A DNA stretch of 44,909 nucleotides from Chloroflexota bacterium (GCA_016190665.1 JACPQD010000097.1:1-44909), one strand, 5' to 3'. Positions 36,880 through 44,765 are shown, counted from the stretch's first letter. The notes: generated from the sequence alone by a model not told the origin. Numbers and translations: made by a program.

Positions 36880-37340
36880 TGGGTCGGGGGGACGGGCATT
36901 GACAACCAGGTTTGCCTCAGGCGATAGTGCGCGTGACTACATGACTGCGAACGAGCCGCTGATTCTGAAGCATGGCGGCTACCGCAAACTCAAGAGTTTT
37001 CAGGTGGCTCAGCTGGTTTACGACGTAACTGTGCGCTCTTGCGACCGCTACGTTGACAAGCGCAGCCGTACCCACGACCAGATGGTACAGGCGGCGCGAT
37101 CGGGGGTGCAGAACGTCGCCGAAGGCAGTCAGGCATCGGGAACGTCGAAAAAGACCGAGCTCAAACTTACCAACGTGGCGCGGGCCAGCCTGGAAGAGCT
37201 GCGACTCGACTATGAGGATTTCCTGCGCCAAGGCGGACTGCCGATCTGGGATCGTGACGATCCCCGCAGGCAAGGACTGATCGACCGCAGGTGCACTACC
37301 GCCGACGAGGTGGTCGTTTGGGTGAAGGAAGAGTACGCCC

Positions 37341-37447
37341 GTGGACAGCATGGAGGGAGTGGACCTGGTGGCCACGGCGGACGTAGTGGACAGAGTAGAC
37401 AAGAACAGCCGTCCACAACGTCTACTCAGTTCACAATGTCCACCTAC
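37341..37447. repeat. 9-bp repeat arrays in opposite orientation, in the four-helix gene
   Basis: Seven units of GTGGACNNN in exact register (37341-37403): gtggacagc, atggaggga, gtggacctg, gtggccacg, gcggacgta, gtggacaga, gtagacaag. Then four units of the complementary type TCCACNNNN (37412-37447): tccacaacg, tctactcag, ttcacaatg, tccacctac, coding STT-STQ-FTM-STY. The two arrays are inverted relative to each other. Confidence 0.85.
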
Positions 37448-37610
37448 CCTCGATTCGCGGCCAACCGCACTGGTACTGCTAGCCGTCGCCTGCGGCCTGC
37501 TTGACCGCCAGATCGCTGCACACGCGAAAGCCTTCGAAGCCGAGGGTGGCTTCACCGAGCGCCTCTACCGAGTGCGCTCCGCGAACCGCAAATCTGGGCT
37601 TTCACCTCCG

Positions 37611-37646
37611 TCCACGCCGTCTACAGAGTCCACTCCGTCCACTGAC
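37611..37646. repeat. Third 9-bp array, at the 3' end of the four-helix gene
   Basis: Four 9-bp units, tccacgccg, tctacagag, tccactccg, tccactgac, coding STP-STE-STP-STD. Same unit type as 37412-37447 but in the suffix-domain frame, ~160 bases away. Confidence 0.85.
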
Positions 37647-37660
37647 GAACGAGCTCCTCC

Positions 37661-37690
37661 TTGACGCGCGCAGAAGCCCGTTGCTATGCT
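37661..37690 (+). promoter_or_regulatory. Promoter for the CoA transferase gene
   Basis: TTGACG (37661-37666), 18 bases, TATGCT (37685-37690). It begins within the last codons of the four-helix gene; predicted start near 37697, ~39 bases before the ATG at 37736. Confidence 0.55.
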
Positions 37691-37735
37691 ATAGCTCTGT
37701 CAAGGGATTTCTCTTTTTCAGGAGGGTATGAACGA

Positions 37736-38980
37736 ATGCCAGGGCCGCTGGTCGGAATCAGGATCATGGACTTCTCTGAGGGGGTCTTCGGGCCTTTATG
37801 CTGCCAGATGCTGGGGGATATGGGGGCCGATGTCATAAAGATCGAAAGGCTGCAAGGTGAGGGCTTCCGTCACGGGATGAGGCTGGGAGGTGGCGGCGGC
37901 GTGGAACAGGCGATGAAGGAAGTCAGCGCGGACCAGGCCGATTCGCCTCGCTTTCTGTGTCTGAACCGGAGCAAACGCAGCCTTTCCATGAACGTGACCA
38001 CGGAGCGTGGCAAGGAGATCGTCATGCGGCTGGCTGGGACCGCCGACGTGGCGGTGCACAATTTCCGGCCGGGAGTCATGGACCGGCTGGGCCTGGGTTA
38101 CAGGGACCTCTCGGCGGTCAACCCCAAAATCATATATGCTTCGCTCTACGGCTACGGAGAGACGGGTCCCGTGGCGCACCGAGCTGGGGGCGACCTCTGG
38201 GCGCAGGGGATGGCCGGCGTCGTCTCAAACATGGGCACGAAGAAGAGCCCGCCGCAGGCCAGCGTCGTCGGCTTCGCCGATTCCGGGGGCGCCGTCACGG
38301 CAGCCCTGGGCATCGTGCTGGCCCTTTTCGCCCGGGAGAGGACGGGACAGGGGCAAGAGCTAACCACCAATCTGGTCGATGTAGTGCTTAATCTGTCGAC
38401 CTACGAGATTCGGCGCTATCTTCTGGAGGGGAAGCTGCACAAAATGGGGCGAGCCCCGGTGAACCCGCCCATGGGCGTCTACCGGGCGAAGGACAAAGAC
38501 CTGGTCACTTTGATGGGCGCCTATTCCGACTGGCCGGTCTTCTGCAAGGTGCTGGGCGCTGAGCACCTTATTGATGACCCCCGCTTCGCTGAGGATGAGA
38601 CCCGTTGGGCAAACGTGGCGGAGCTCTACGACGAGCTGGATCCTATCTTCGCGACGAAGACGGCCGCTGAGTGGCAGAAGATATTCCGGGAGCACCGCAT
38701 GCGCGTCGATCCAGTGCTCAACTATTCGGAACTGTTCGATGGGCCGCATCCGCAGATAGAGGCTAATCAAATGCTTATCAAGATGAACCACCCCAGAGCG
38801 GGCGAGATAAAGCTGGTGGGCTTGCCTATCAAGCTGAAGGGAACGCCCGGGGCACCGCAGTATCCGCCGCCTCTGCTGGGACAGCACACGGTGGAGATTC
38901 TGACGGAGCTGAAGTATTCGGACAGTGAGATCGCCGAGCTCGAGAAGGCAGGCGTGGTGAATACGGGCGGAAAGGCGTGA
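37736..38980 (+). CDS. Family III CoA transferase (CaiB/BaiF)
   Basis: Transfers CoA between carboxylic acids via aspartyl-CoA thioester. The 414-residue product has VGIRIMDFSEGVFGPLCCQMLGDMGADVIKIE at the start, NRSKRSLSMNV, PKIIYASLYGYGETGP, the catalytic Asp in RAGGDLWAQGMAGV, and C-terminal LPIKLKGTPGAPQYPPPLLGQHT. ATG 37736 has AGGAGGG nine bases upstream; the open frame's first TTG at 37661 lies before the promoter. Substrate unknown, as is usual in this family. Flanked by unrelated genes. Confidence 0.92.
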   Translation: MPGPLVGIRIMDFSEGVFGPLCCQMLGDMGADVIKIERLQGEGFRHGMRLGGGGGVEQAMKEVSADQADSPRFLCLNRSKRSLSMNVTTERGKEIVMRLAGTADVAVHNFRPGVMDRLGLGYRDLSAVNPKIIYASLYGYGETGPVAHRAGGDLWAQGMAGVVSNMGTKKSPPQASVVGFADSGGAVTAALGIVLALFARERTGQGQELTTNLVDVVLNLSTYEIRRYLLEGKLHKMGRAPVNPPMGVYRAKDKDLVTLMGAYSDWPVFCKVLGAEHLIDDPRFAEDETRWANVAELYDELDPIFATKTAAEWQKIFREHRMRVDPVLNYSELFDGPHPQIEANQMLIKMNHPRAGEIKLVGLPIKLKGTPGAPQYPPPLLGQHTVEILTELKYSDSEIAELEKAGVVNTGGKA

Positions 38981-39003
38981 TTGGACCCGTACGAGACAAC
39001 GGA

Positions 39004-39032
39004 GGCCAGGAGGGGCCAGGGCCCTCCTGGCC
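39004..39032 (+). terminator. Hairpin after the CoA transferase gene
   Basis: GGCCAGGAGGG (39004-39014) and CCCTCCTGGCC (39022-39032), an 11-bp perfect stem with a 7-base loop, about 25 bases after the stop. No T-run follows, so efficiency is uncertain. A partial copy of the right arm (gcccctcctgg) recurs at 39062-39072. Confidence 0.5.
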
Positions 39033-39081
39033 GTAGGAAACCGGACCCGACATGTCGGGGCGCCCCTCCTGGCGGCCTTGT

Positions 39082-39110
39082 TTGACATTCCCGCCCCTAG
39101 ACAGTAATAT
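39082..39110 (+). promoter_or_regulatory. Near-consensus sigma70 promoter for the Wzz/BY-kinase pair
   Basis: TTGACA (39082-39087), exactly 17 bases, TAATAT (39105-39110). Start near 39117, 23 bases before the ATG at 39140. Best promoter match in the window. Confidence 0.8.
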
Positions 39111-39139
39111 TCACCTTTGACGGCGCGAGGAAGGGGCAG

Positions 39140-39805
39140 ATGCAAGTCAAGGATTACTGGAAGGTAGTCTCCAAACGATGGTGGATCTTCATTCTCGTGG
39201 CTCTAGTGGCCAGCGGCGCCGCCTACGCCTATAGCAAGCTCCAGGAGCCGGTATTCCGTTCCTCCGCCAAGCTGTACGTCACCCCGCGACGCCCCGACTA
39301 TGGCGTAACCCTCTTTGTTCAAAACCTCATCCGCCAGTATGGCCAGCAACTGCAGAGCGATAAGTTTCTCAGCACAGTGAGTGAGCAACTTAAACTCGAC
39401 CTGTCAGCGACGGAGATGAGGAAGAAGATTCACACCAGCGGCACCGCGGACAACCTGGCCATCGAGGTCCAGGTGGACGACGCCGATCCCGGCAGAGCGC
39501 AGGCCATAGCCAGGGCCCTGTCCGCCGAGTTCTTGAAGGACCAACAGGCCAGGATGGCCGGAGTGGAGAAGCCGGACAAGGTCGACGTATACATGTATGA
39601 CGACCCCACGCCTGGCGTGCTTAACTGGCCCCAGACAAAGACGAACGTTCTGGCGGCCGGGCTGCTCGGTCTGCTCCTTGGCGGCATGGTGGCCTTCATT
39701 CTTGAGTACGCGGACGATACCATCAGGACTGCGGAAGACGTGGAGCGCTACGTTGCGCTCCCCGTGGTGGGCAGCATTCCCACCGCTGACTTAGAGATGA
39801 GGTAA
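39140..39805 (+). CDS. Wzz-type polysaccharide co-polymerase / BY-kinase activator
   Basis: Inner-membrane protein that controls chain length of surface polysaccharide and activates the partner kinase. The 221-residue product has two membrane helices (~17-33 and ~175-197) around an extracytoplasmic domain, with the conserved PxxPxxP-like region NWPQTK before helix 2 and a C-terminal tail (AEDVERYVALPVVGSIP) that contacts the kinase. ATG 39140 follows GGAAGGGG. Kinase gene starts three bases after its stop. Confidence 0.87.
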   Translation: MQVKDYWKVVSKRWWIFILVALVASGAAYAYSKLQEPVFRSSAKLYVTPRRPDYGVTLFVQNLIRQYGQQLQSDKFLSTVSEQLKLDLSATEMRKKIHTSGTADNLAIEVQVDDADPGRAQAIARALSAEFLKDQQARMAGVEKPDKVDVYMYDDPTPGVLNWPQTKTNVLAAGLLGLLLGGMVAFILEYADDTIRTAEDVERYVALPVVGSIPTADLEMR

Positions 39806-39808
39806 CGT

Positions 39809-40519
39809 ATGCCTGATAAACTCGGCCCTTCGGCTACTCTCAGGACGGGCCTTTCGGCGTTGATCGCTTACGCCAACCCGCGCTCGGTGGCAGCCGAGGC
39901 CTACCGTCAGCTGCGCGCCAATATTCAGTTCTACAGCCTGGACAAACCGCTGGGCACAGTCCTGGTGACGAGCACTGAGGCAGAGGAAGGGAAGAGCACG
40001 GTTCTGGCCAATCTGGCCATAACCATCGCCCAGATGGACAACACCGTCATACTGGCGGATTGCGATCTGCGGCGTCCCATGGTCCACCGCCTTTTCGATG
40101 TTAAGAACGAAGAGGGGCTAACCACGGTCCTCCTGGATGCTTCGATGAAGCAGTTGCCACTGGCGCAGACCGCGATTCCCAACCTGCGCATCCTTCCCAG
40201 CGGCCCCCTGCCTCCGAATCCCTCGGAGTTGCTGGGCTCGCGGCGCATGACGGACCTTATTGCCCAGTTGAGGGGGCAAGCCGATTACGTGCTCTTCGAC
40301 TCGCCGCCCATTTTGGCGGTGAGCGACGCCGTAGTCTTGGCGACCAGGCTGGACGGCGCGCTGCTGGTTATCAACGCGGGAAGGACCAGGAGGGAGATGG
40401 CCCAGAAAGCCAGGGCTGCCCTTCAGAGGGTCAATGCCAATCTGCTGGGGGTTGTCCTCAACAACGTTAAATACGACGTCCGGCTTCACCGCTACTATGG
40501 TGAGGAGGAGACTGACTAG
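39809..40519 (+). CDS. Bacterial tyrosine kinase (CpsD/CapB type)
   Basis: Cytoplasmic BY-kinase that pairs with the Wzz protein to form a split Wzc-like complex controlling polysaccharide export. The 236-residue product has Walker A TSTEAEEGKSTVLANLA, Walker A' VILADCDLRRPMVHRLF, Walker B YVLFDSPPIL, and a short C-terminal tail RLHRYYGEEETD with two Tyr as possible autophosphorylation sites, fewer than in typical Tyr clusters. ATG 39809 follows the Wzz stop by three bases. No cognate phosphatase or glycosyltransferase genes lie next to it. Confidence 0.9.
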   Translation: MPDKLGPSATLRTGLSALIAYANPRSVAAEAYRQLRANIQFYSLDKPLGTVLVTSTEAEEGKSTVLANLAITIAQMDNTVILADCDLRRPMVHRLFDVKNEEGLTTVLLDASMKQLPLAQTAIPNLRILPSGPLPPNPSELLGSRRMTDLIAQLRGQADYVLFDSPPILAVSDAVVLATRLDGALLVINAGRTRREMAQKARAALQRVNANLLGVVLNNVKYDVRLHRYYGEEETD

Positions 40520-40531
40520 GGGCATCTGCAG

Positions 40532-40564
40532 AGACCGCTGCGGTCTTCAAGACCGCAGCGGTCT
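40532..40564 (+). terminator. Perfect 16-bp inverted repeat after the BY-kinase gene
   Basis: agaccgctgcggtctt and aagaccgcagcggtct are perfect inverted copies around one base. Each arm is itself the GACCGC/GCGGTC palindrome seen at 3332-3344. It sits 12 bases after the stop; no clear T-run follows, but the stem is very stable. Confidence 0.55.
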
Positions 40565-40574
40565 AAGGTCGCCG

Positions 40575-40723
40575 CCCCGATGCGTAGGCTTGGCGCCGGG
40601 CGGCGGGGGGGACCCAACCCCCGGCCTCCAACCCCTGACCCCCGCTAGTCCCCGATGCGTAGGCTTGGCGCCGGGCGGCGGGGGGGGCCAACCCCCGGCC
40701 TCCAACCCCTGACCCCCGCTAGT
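40575..40723. repeat. Two ~75-bp direct tandem repeats
   Basis: Copy 1 (40575-40649) and copy 2 (40650-40723) both run from ccccgatgcgtaggcttgg to ctgacccccgctagt, differing only by one or two bases in the G/C run. The MBL-fold gene's stop codon (40719-40721) lies in the last bases of copy 2. Confidence 0.9.
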
Positions 40724-41369
40724 AGACCGGCTTGAGCACCACCGTCTCCGTCGTCGCAGGGAGGGTCTCCTTCTTGAACTCCACCTCGCTGCCGTTGACG
40801 CGGCGAACGTTCGCTCTTCCCTTCAGGAAGTCATCAACCGGGGTTATGGGGTAGAGGCACTTTTCGTTCCGGAAGTGCATGGGTATGACGACCTTTGGCG
40901 TCATCTTTCCGAGGATATCGGTCGCTGTAGCCGCATCCACGGTGTAGGTGCCGGCCACCGGGCTCAGGACGATGTCCACGGGTCCCACCTCCTTGAGCTG
41001 TCCGGCGCTCAGCTTGTGGCCGAGGTCGCCCAGGTGGCAAAGACGGATACCGTCGATGATGAAGCAGAAAACGGTATTCGGGCCGCGCTGAGTGCCGTCA
41101 GTGTCGTCATGGAACGTGGCGGTTCCCTTGAACTGAATCCCCTTAGCCTCCTTAGCCCCCGCGCCCTTCAGCACCTGCGGATTTCCCTTGATCGCGGCGG
41201 CGTTATTGTGGTCGCCGTGCTCGTGACTGGAGATGACGATATCCGCTGACTCGTTCAAGTCGGTGTAGTTCAGCCGGCCCGGGGACGGTGTGTAGGGGTC
41301 GGTGATGATTCTGGTTCCTGAATCCGAAGTAATGAGGAACGATGCGTGGCCAAGCCATTTGATTTTCAC
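40719..41369 (-). CDS. MBL-fold metal-dependent hydrolase, UlaG-like
   Basis: 216 residues with the full metal motif SSHEHGDHNN (HxHxDH), LGHASFLI, DGIRLCHLGDLGH and VVIPMHFRNEK. Family members include phosphodiesterase- or lactonase-type hydrolases; the substrate is unknown. GTG 41369 is the start, with AAGGAGG eight bases upstream. It follows pepA in the same direction with 74 bases between. Confidence 0.88.
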   Translation of the reverse strand: MKIKWLGHASFLITSDSGTRIITDPYTPSPGRLNYTDLNESADIVISSHEHGDHNNAAAIKGNPQVLKGAGAKEAKGIQFKGTATFHDDTDGTQRGPNTVFCFIIDGIRLCHLGDLGHKLSAGQLKEVGPVDIVLSPVAGTYTVDAATATDILGKMTPKVVIPMHFRNEKCLYPITPVDDFLKGRANVRRVNGSEVEFKKETLPATTETVVLKPVY

Positions 41370-41443
41370 TGGGGTAACCTCCTTCTATGAGAAATAAGAA
41401 TTCCCGTGCTGAGGATTCTGGCTCTTGTCACCTCCTGATCAAG

Positions 41444-42946
41444 TTATGATGCGGCCAGGCCCCTGGCCGCGTTCACCAGCGTGCGCACCGGAACGCCGGT
41501 GGCGCCCTTGACCAGGTAGCCTCGTTCTTTGTCCCTCATGAAGGTGCCGGCGATGTCGAGGTGCACCCAGGGTGTGTCCTCGACAAACTCCGCCAGGAAC
41601 TGAGCGGCCGTGATGGCGCCGCCATATCTGCCGCCGCTGTTCTTGATGTCGGCGATATCACTCTTGTTCTGTTGTTTGTACTCCTCCATCATGGGCATCT
41701 GCCAAACGCACTCTCCGGCCTGTTCGCCCGCCTCGATCAGTTTGTTCATGATGTCCTGGTTGTTGCCGAAGGCGCCCGTGCAGACGTCCCCCAGCGCGAT
41801 GTGGCAGGCGCCGGTCAGTGTGGCGACATCTATCACGGGCGATAGGCCAAGCTTCCTGGCGTAGGTGAGGACGTCAGCCAGGGTGAGGCGTCCCTCCGCA
41901 TCCGTATTGACAACCTCCACGGTCTTACCGCTCATCGTCTTGAGGATGTCGCCGGGCTTCTGGGCGGTCCCGCTGGGCATGTTCTCGGTGGCGCCGACCA
42001 GGGCGGTTACGTTGACCTTCAGCCGGAGCTGGGCAATGGCGTTCATGGCCGCAATCACGGAGGCGGCGCCAGCCATGTCGCCCTTCATCTCCTCCATGTG
42101 CTCCGAGGGCTTGATGGAGATGCCGCCTGAGTCGAAGGTGAGGCCCTTGCCCACCAGGCCGAGGGTCTTGACCGATGAAGGATCGCCCTTGTAGCTCATG
42201 ACGATGAACTTGGGCGGCTCGGCGCTCCCCTTGGCCACCGCCAGGATTCCTCCCATTCCCAGCTTCTCCATCTCCTCTCTCTCCATGACCTGTACCTCCA
42301 GCAGCCAGCATCCGGCGATGTCAACCGCCACTTCCGCTAGACGGGTGGGTGTCATGTAGTTGCTGGGCTCGTTCACCAGATCGCGGGCGACGTTGGCGGA
42401 GTCGGCCATGATGTGACCCGCGTTCACGCCTCGCTCGATGGCAGAGGCTTTCTCCTCATCCCGCTCAACGACAGAAAACTCCTCGATGTCGTTGTCATTC
42501 TCCTTTTTGGTGAGGTACTTGCGGAAGCGATAGAGGCCCAGGATGGTGCCCTCGGCGAGGGCCTGCGCAGCAGCCTCAGGCTCCATTCCCGCGATGCCCG
42601 CGCCATGGGTGATGGTGGCCGCCGTCTTGGCCCCCGCCTTTCTCACCGCCCGGGCCGCCACTGCCGCGACCTGCCTCGCCCTGTCCGGAGTGAACTCCGT
42701 CTGCTTGCCCAGACCAGCCACGGCGACTCTGGGGGATGGGATGCGCCCCAGGGTATGGACAATGGTGACTTCGTTGATCTTGCCCTTGATCTCGCCGGAG
42801 GCGATGAGCTGGCTGATGCCGCCCCCCAGGGCCTGGTCGACCGCCCCGGTGCCGCCGCCCGGCTGCTGCACGCCCTCGAACAAGTTGACTATAATGGCAT
42901 CCACCTTCTGGGCGGTGATATCTCCTCGTATGACCTTAATATTCAT
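41444..42946 (-). CDS. pepA: Cytosolic leucyl aminopeptidase PepA (M17)
   Basis: Releases N-terminal amino acids from peptides; PepA can also act in transcription or plasmid resolution. The 500-residue product has VGKGLTFDSGGISIKP, MKGDMAGAASVI and NTDAEGRLTLADVLTYA, which hold the metal-binding Lys, Asp and Glu and the active-site Arg. Normal length. ATG 42946 follows GGGGAG. A 47-residue AOR-like microprotein ends 13 bases upstream. Confidence 0.95.
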   Translation of the reverse strand: MNIKVIRGDITAQKVDAIIVNLFEGVQQPGGGTGAVDQALGGGISQLIASGEIKGKINEVTIVHTLGRIPSPRVAVAGLGKQTEFTPDRARQVAAVAARAVRKAGAKTAATITHGAGIAGMEPEAAAQALAEGTILGLYRFRKYLTKKENDNDIEEFSVVERDEEKASAIERGVNAGHIMADSANVARDLVNEPSNYMTPTRLAEVAVDIAGCWLLEVQVMEREEMEKLGMGGILAVAKGSAEPPKFIVMSYKGDPSSVKTLGLVGKGLTFDSGGISIKPSEHMEEMKGDMAGAASVIAAMNAIAQLRLKVNVTALVGATENMPSGTAQKPGDILKTMSGKTVEVVNTDAEGRLTLADVLTYARKLGLSPVIDVATLTGACHIALGDVCTGAFGNNQDIMNKLIEAGEQAGECVWQMPMMEEYKQQNKSDIADIKNSGGRYGGAITAAQFLAEFVEDTPWVHLDIAGTFMRDKERGYLVKGATGVPVRTLVNAARGLAAS

Positions 42947-42959
42947 GCCAGTATCTCCC

Positions 42960-43103
42960 CTATTGGCTCAGTTTGTCGTCCACCCAGCCTATCCACAGTT
43001 CTTCCAGTCGCCGTTTGCTGGGACGGCCTGCGGCGTTCTCCCAGCCCATCATGGCATAGTACGTGTCCTTGGCTTGTTTCTGGGGATACGCGACGGTTCT
43101 CAC
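42960..43103 (-). CDS. 47-residue protein resembling the C-terminus of aldehyde:ferredoxin oxidoreductase
   Basis: Translation reads MRTVAYPQKQAKDTYYAMMG, WENAAGRPSKRRLEELWIG and WVDDKLSQ. The pattern YY-x2-MGW-then-GxPs/t-xxx-LEEL matches the last helices of AOR proteins (YYelrGWdedGvPtretLeeLgL). No AOR core precedes it. GTG 43103 overlaps the stop of the upstream membrane-protein gene (GTGA) and the small gene has its own stop 13 bases before pepA, so it is preserved within a coupled unit. It is either a relic or a stand-alone microprotein. Confidence 0.6.
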   Translation of the reverse strand: MRTVAYPQKQAKDTYYAMMGWENAAGRPSKRRLEELWIGWVDDKLSQ

Positions 43104-43819
43104 GGCGTGCCCCTCCGCCAGACTTCCGTGAAAAACGCCACCAGATAGGCGACAGGCTCCGGGTCATTAACCAAGAATCCCTTTTGGTATTTATCTAAGT
43201 ACTTCTGGAATTGGTCGACCGGAGGAGTCCAGATGACCGCCGTCTTTTGGTCATATATACCGACATCCGTGAATATCTCGGCGTCCTTCACAAATCTTTG
43301 GTCCATTAAGGAGACGTTGTATCCTCCGTCTTGCAGTTCTTTTCTGAGCTTACTGTAAGTAATACGCATGTCTTGCTTGTCGGGCAGTACGTATCTGTAA
43401 CTGACTTTTTTCCGCAAGTTGCTTTGCAGCACACTCTTGAATTCTCTCTGTTCCAGTCCCAGCGACGGACTTATTATCCACACCTCATTTTCTGCGCTGG
43501 ACTCGAGGAGCTCGGCACCACTCAGGTCTGTGAGACCTGAAAAGGTCACTGTTATCCCGTTGGTTATTCTGGCTGTGGCCGTATTCTTGCACTGGCGACT
43601 GATCTCAGCAAACCTAGGAACCGCAAACATTCTCAAGGACAGTAGTGAAACGACTGCTGCGAAAGCGGTGACAAGGAATGCTATGCCCAAGGATAGCGAT
43701 ACGGGCCCCAGGCCAACGACGTTAGGGGCGTATCCACTCACGATGAATGCGAGCCCTGCGATTATCACCACGACAACCAGCCCAGCTGGACCATTGAGCC
43801 ACTCTTTTGGTGTAATCAT
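43100..43819 (-). CDS. Membrane protein with cytoplasmic PLD-like sensory domain, unknown function
   Basis: I do not recognise the family. 239 residues: two membrane helices (~12-32 and ~42-64), then a soluble domain with VWIISPSLGLEQREFKSVL, NLRKKVSYRYVLPDKQDMRI and SLMDQRFVKDAEIFTDVGIYD. The strand-helix pattern recalls the PLD-like fold but the HxK motif is absent. ATG 43819 has AAGGAG. Its stop overlaps the start of the AOR-tail microprotein (GTGA), tying it to that gene and possibly to pepA. Confidence 0.7.
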   Translation of the reverse strand: MITPKEWLNGPAGLVVVVIIAGLAFIVSGYAPNVVGLGPVSLSLGIAFLVTAFAAVVSLLSLRMFAVPRFAEISRQCKNTATARITNGITVTFSGLTDLSGAELLESSAENEVWIISPSLGLEQREFKSVLQSNLRKKVSYRYVLPDKQDMRITYSKLRKELQDGGYNVSLMDQRFVKDAEIFTDVGIYDQKTAVIWTPPVDQFQKYLDKYQKGFLVNDPEPVAYLVAFFTEVWRRGTP

Positions 43820-44097
43820 TCCTGCTCCTTCGACCCCGACATTTGATCGAGGTGTCGCGCTTCACAAATAAGGTTGGCCTATCAAAGTGACTAGCGTGAG
43901 GCTTCGCCGCTGCCCGGGACACCGCTGACGCTCCTTCTTCAATGGTGCGCTTGCGCCGATCGCCGCAAGCAAGCATGTGCTACCAAGTGTCAGGCTTACG
44001 GCTCAACTGCGCCACCTTGAGTTGAAATGATAGCCTAAAAGCGCGCAGGATGCAACGGGCTTGCGAACGCAACTCCCGAGTCGGCGTCGTCTCTAAT
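43820..44097. other. Intergenic region without genes
   Basis: About 280 bases. It has an inverted repeat GCTTGCG (43949-43955) / CGCAAGC (43964-43970) with an 8-base loop. I see no clear promoter for the membrane-protein gene and no convincing frame. Confidence 0.4.
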
Positions 44098-44137
44098 GCC
44101 GTCCGACGGGTCGGACAAGTCTGACCAGTCGGACGGC
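44098..44137. repeat. 9-bp repeat with inverted ends (GTCCGAC type)
   Basis: Four 9-bp units, ccgtccgac, gggtcggac, aagtctgac, cagtcggac (44099-44134). The ends gccgtccgac (44098-44107) and gtcggacggc (44128-44137) are perfect inverted copies. It lies 12 bases after the stop of the P-loop kinase gene and could act as its transcript end. Confidence 0.75.
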
Positions 44138-44148
44138 TAAACACAACA

Positions 44149-44739
44149 TCACGTCCCCTCCCCGATCCCCCGGAGGACCTTCTCGATCACCGGCGTGATA
44201 TCCCGGGAGGTATCCACCACAAAGTAGTTTCGTTGAATCGGCTCGGCGGTGGCTTTCATCTTCTGGTAGACCTCCCACGTAGCCTCCGAGAGGTCGGTGG
44301 GCTCCCGGGAGCGCCTCCTGGCATCCAGCCGCTGCACCACGACGCCCTCTGGCGCGACGGACTGCACGATTATCAGTTTGGCGCCTGCGTGGTCCGCGAT
44401 CCTATAGACGTACCCTCGCTGGAACTCCAGCAAGTTCGTGGCGTCGTAGATAACGGGGATACCTTCTCTCAGCAGGTCGCTGATGAGGCGGTTGACGGCG
44501 GGGAAGAGGCGCCGGTTTTCCTCGGCGCTGTAAGCTGGCGATGGGAATAGGATCCGGCGCAGGGCGTCGGTCTCCAGGATGGTCGCCGGGAACCTCTCGG
44601 CCAGGCGTCGGGCGAAGTGGGACTTTCCCGTCCCCGGGAGACCGCTGATCATAACAAGGACCGGCCGGCCCAGCGGCTCAGGTAGCGGGCCGAGACGCGA
44701 TCTCAATATTTGTGCATTCACCGCCGATGGCAGCGGCAT
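44149..44739 (-). CDS. P-loop kinase-like protein (AAA_33/zeta-toxin-like fold)
   Basis: 196 residues with Walker A ISGLPGTGKSHFARRLAERF, LETDALRRILFPSP and YDATNLLEFQRGYVYRIA, then a lid-like RLDARRRSREPTDLSEATWEVYQKM. This layout is typical of small-molecule or nucleic-acid kinases of the AAA_33 group; zeta toxins share the fold. No antitoxin-like neighbour is visible. ATG 44739; the upstream GGGGGAC gives only a weak ribosome binding site. The 9-bp repeat follows the stop. Substrate unknown. Confidence 0.8.
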   Translation of the reverse strand: MPLPSAVNAQILRSRLGPLPEPLGRPVLVMISGLPGTGKSHFARRLAERFPATILETDALRRILFPSPAYSAEENRRLFPAVNRLISDLLREGIPVIYDATNLLEFQRGYVYRIADHAGAKLIIVQSVAPEGVVVQRLDARRRSREPTDLSEATWEVYQKMKATAEPIQRNYFVVDTSRDITPVIEKVLRGIGEGT

Positions 44740-44765
44740 CCAACGTCCCCCACCGTCTTGACGCC

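Larger units (their letters stand above)
36941..37664 (+). pseudogene. Four-helix-bundle suffix-domain gene with internal 9-bp arrays, frameshifted
   Basis: N-terminal part (MTANEPLILKHGGYRKLKSF ... EELRLDYEDFLRQGGLPIW) is a four-helix-bundle protein of the 23S rRNA intervening-sequence/Avd-like family with the LPIWDRDDPR extension. After the repeat arrays the expected suffix domain (ALVLLAVACGLLDRQIAAHAKAFEAEGGFTERLYRVRS) is in another frame. At gcggccaaccgcactg (37457-37472) one C too many separates AAN from ALVLL; deleting one C at 37465/37466 restores a single frame ending at TGA 37664. So it is a one-base frameshift, a phase-variable state or a sequencing error. Start is uncertain: ATG 36941 or TTG 36899, with no good ribosome binding site. 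RNA or DNA binding is likely for the fold; function unknown. Confidence 0.8.

Noticed and set aside
37341..37447. CRISPR array
   Set aside because: The repeats are 9-bp periodic without spacers, and no cas genes are present. No CRISPR array was seen elsewhere in the window.
36941..37664. Diversity-generating retroelement
   Set aside because: The Avd-like fold and variable arrays raised the idea, but there is no reverse transcriptase, template repeat or variable repeat in the window.
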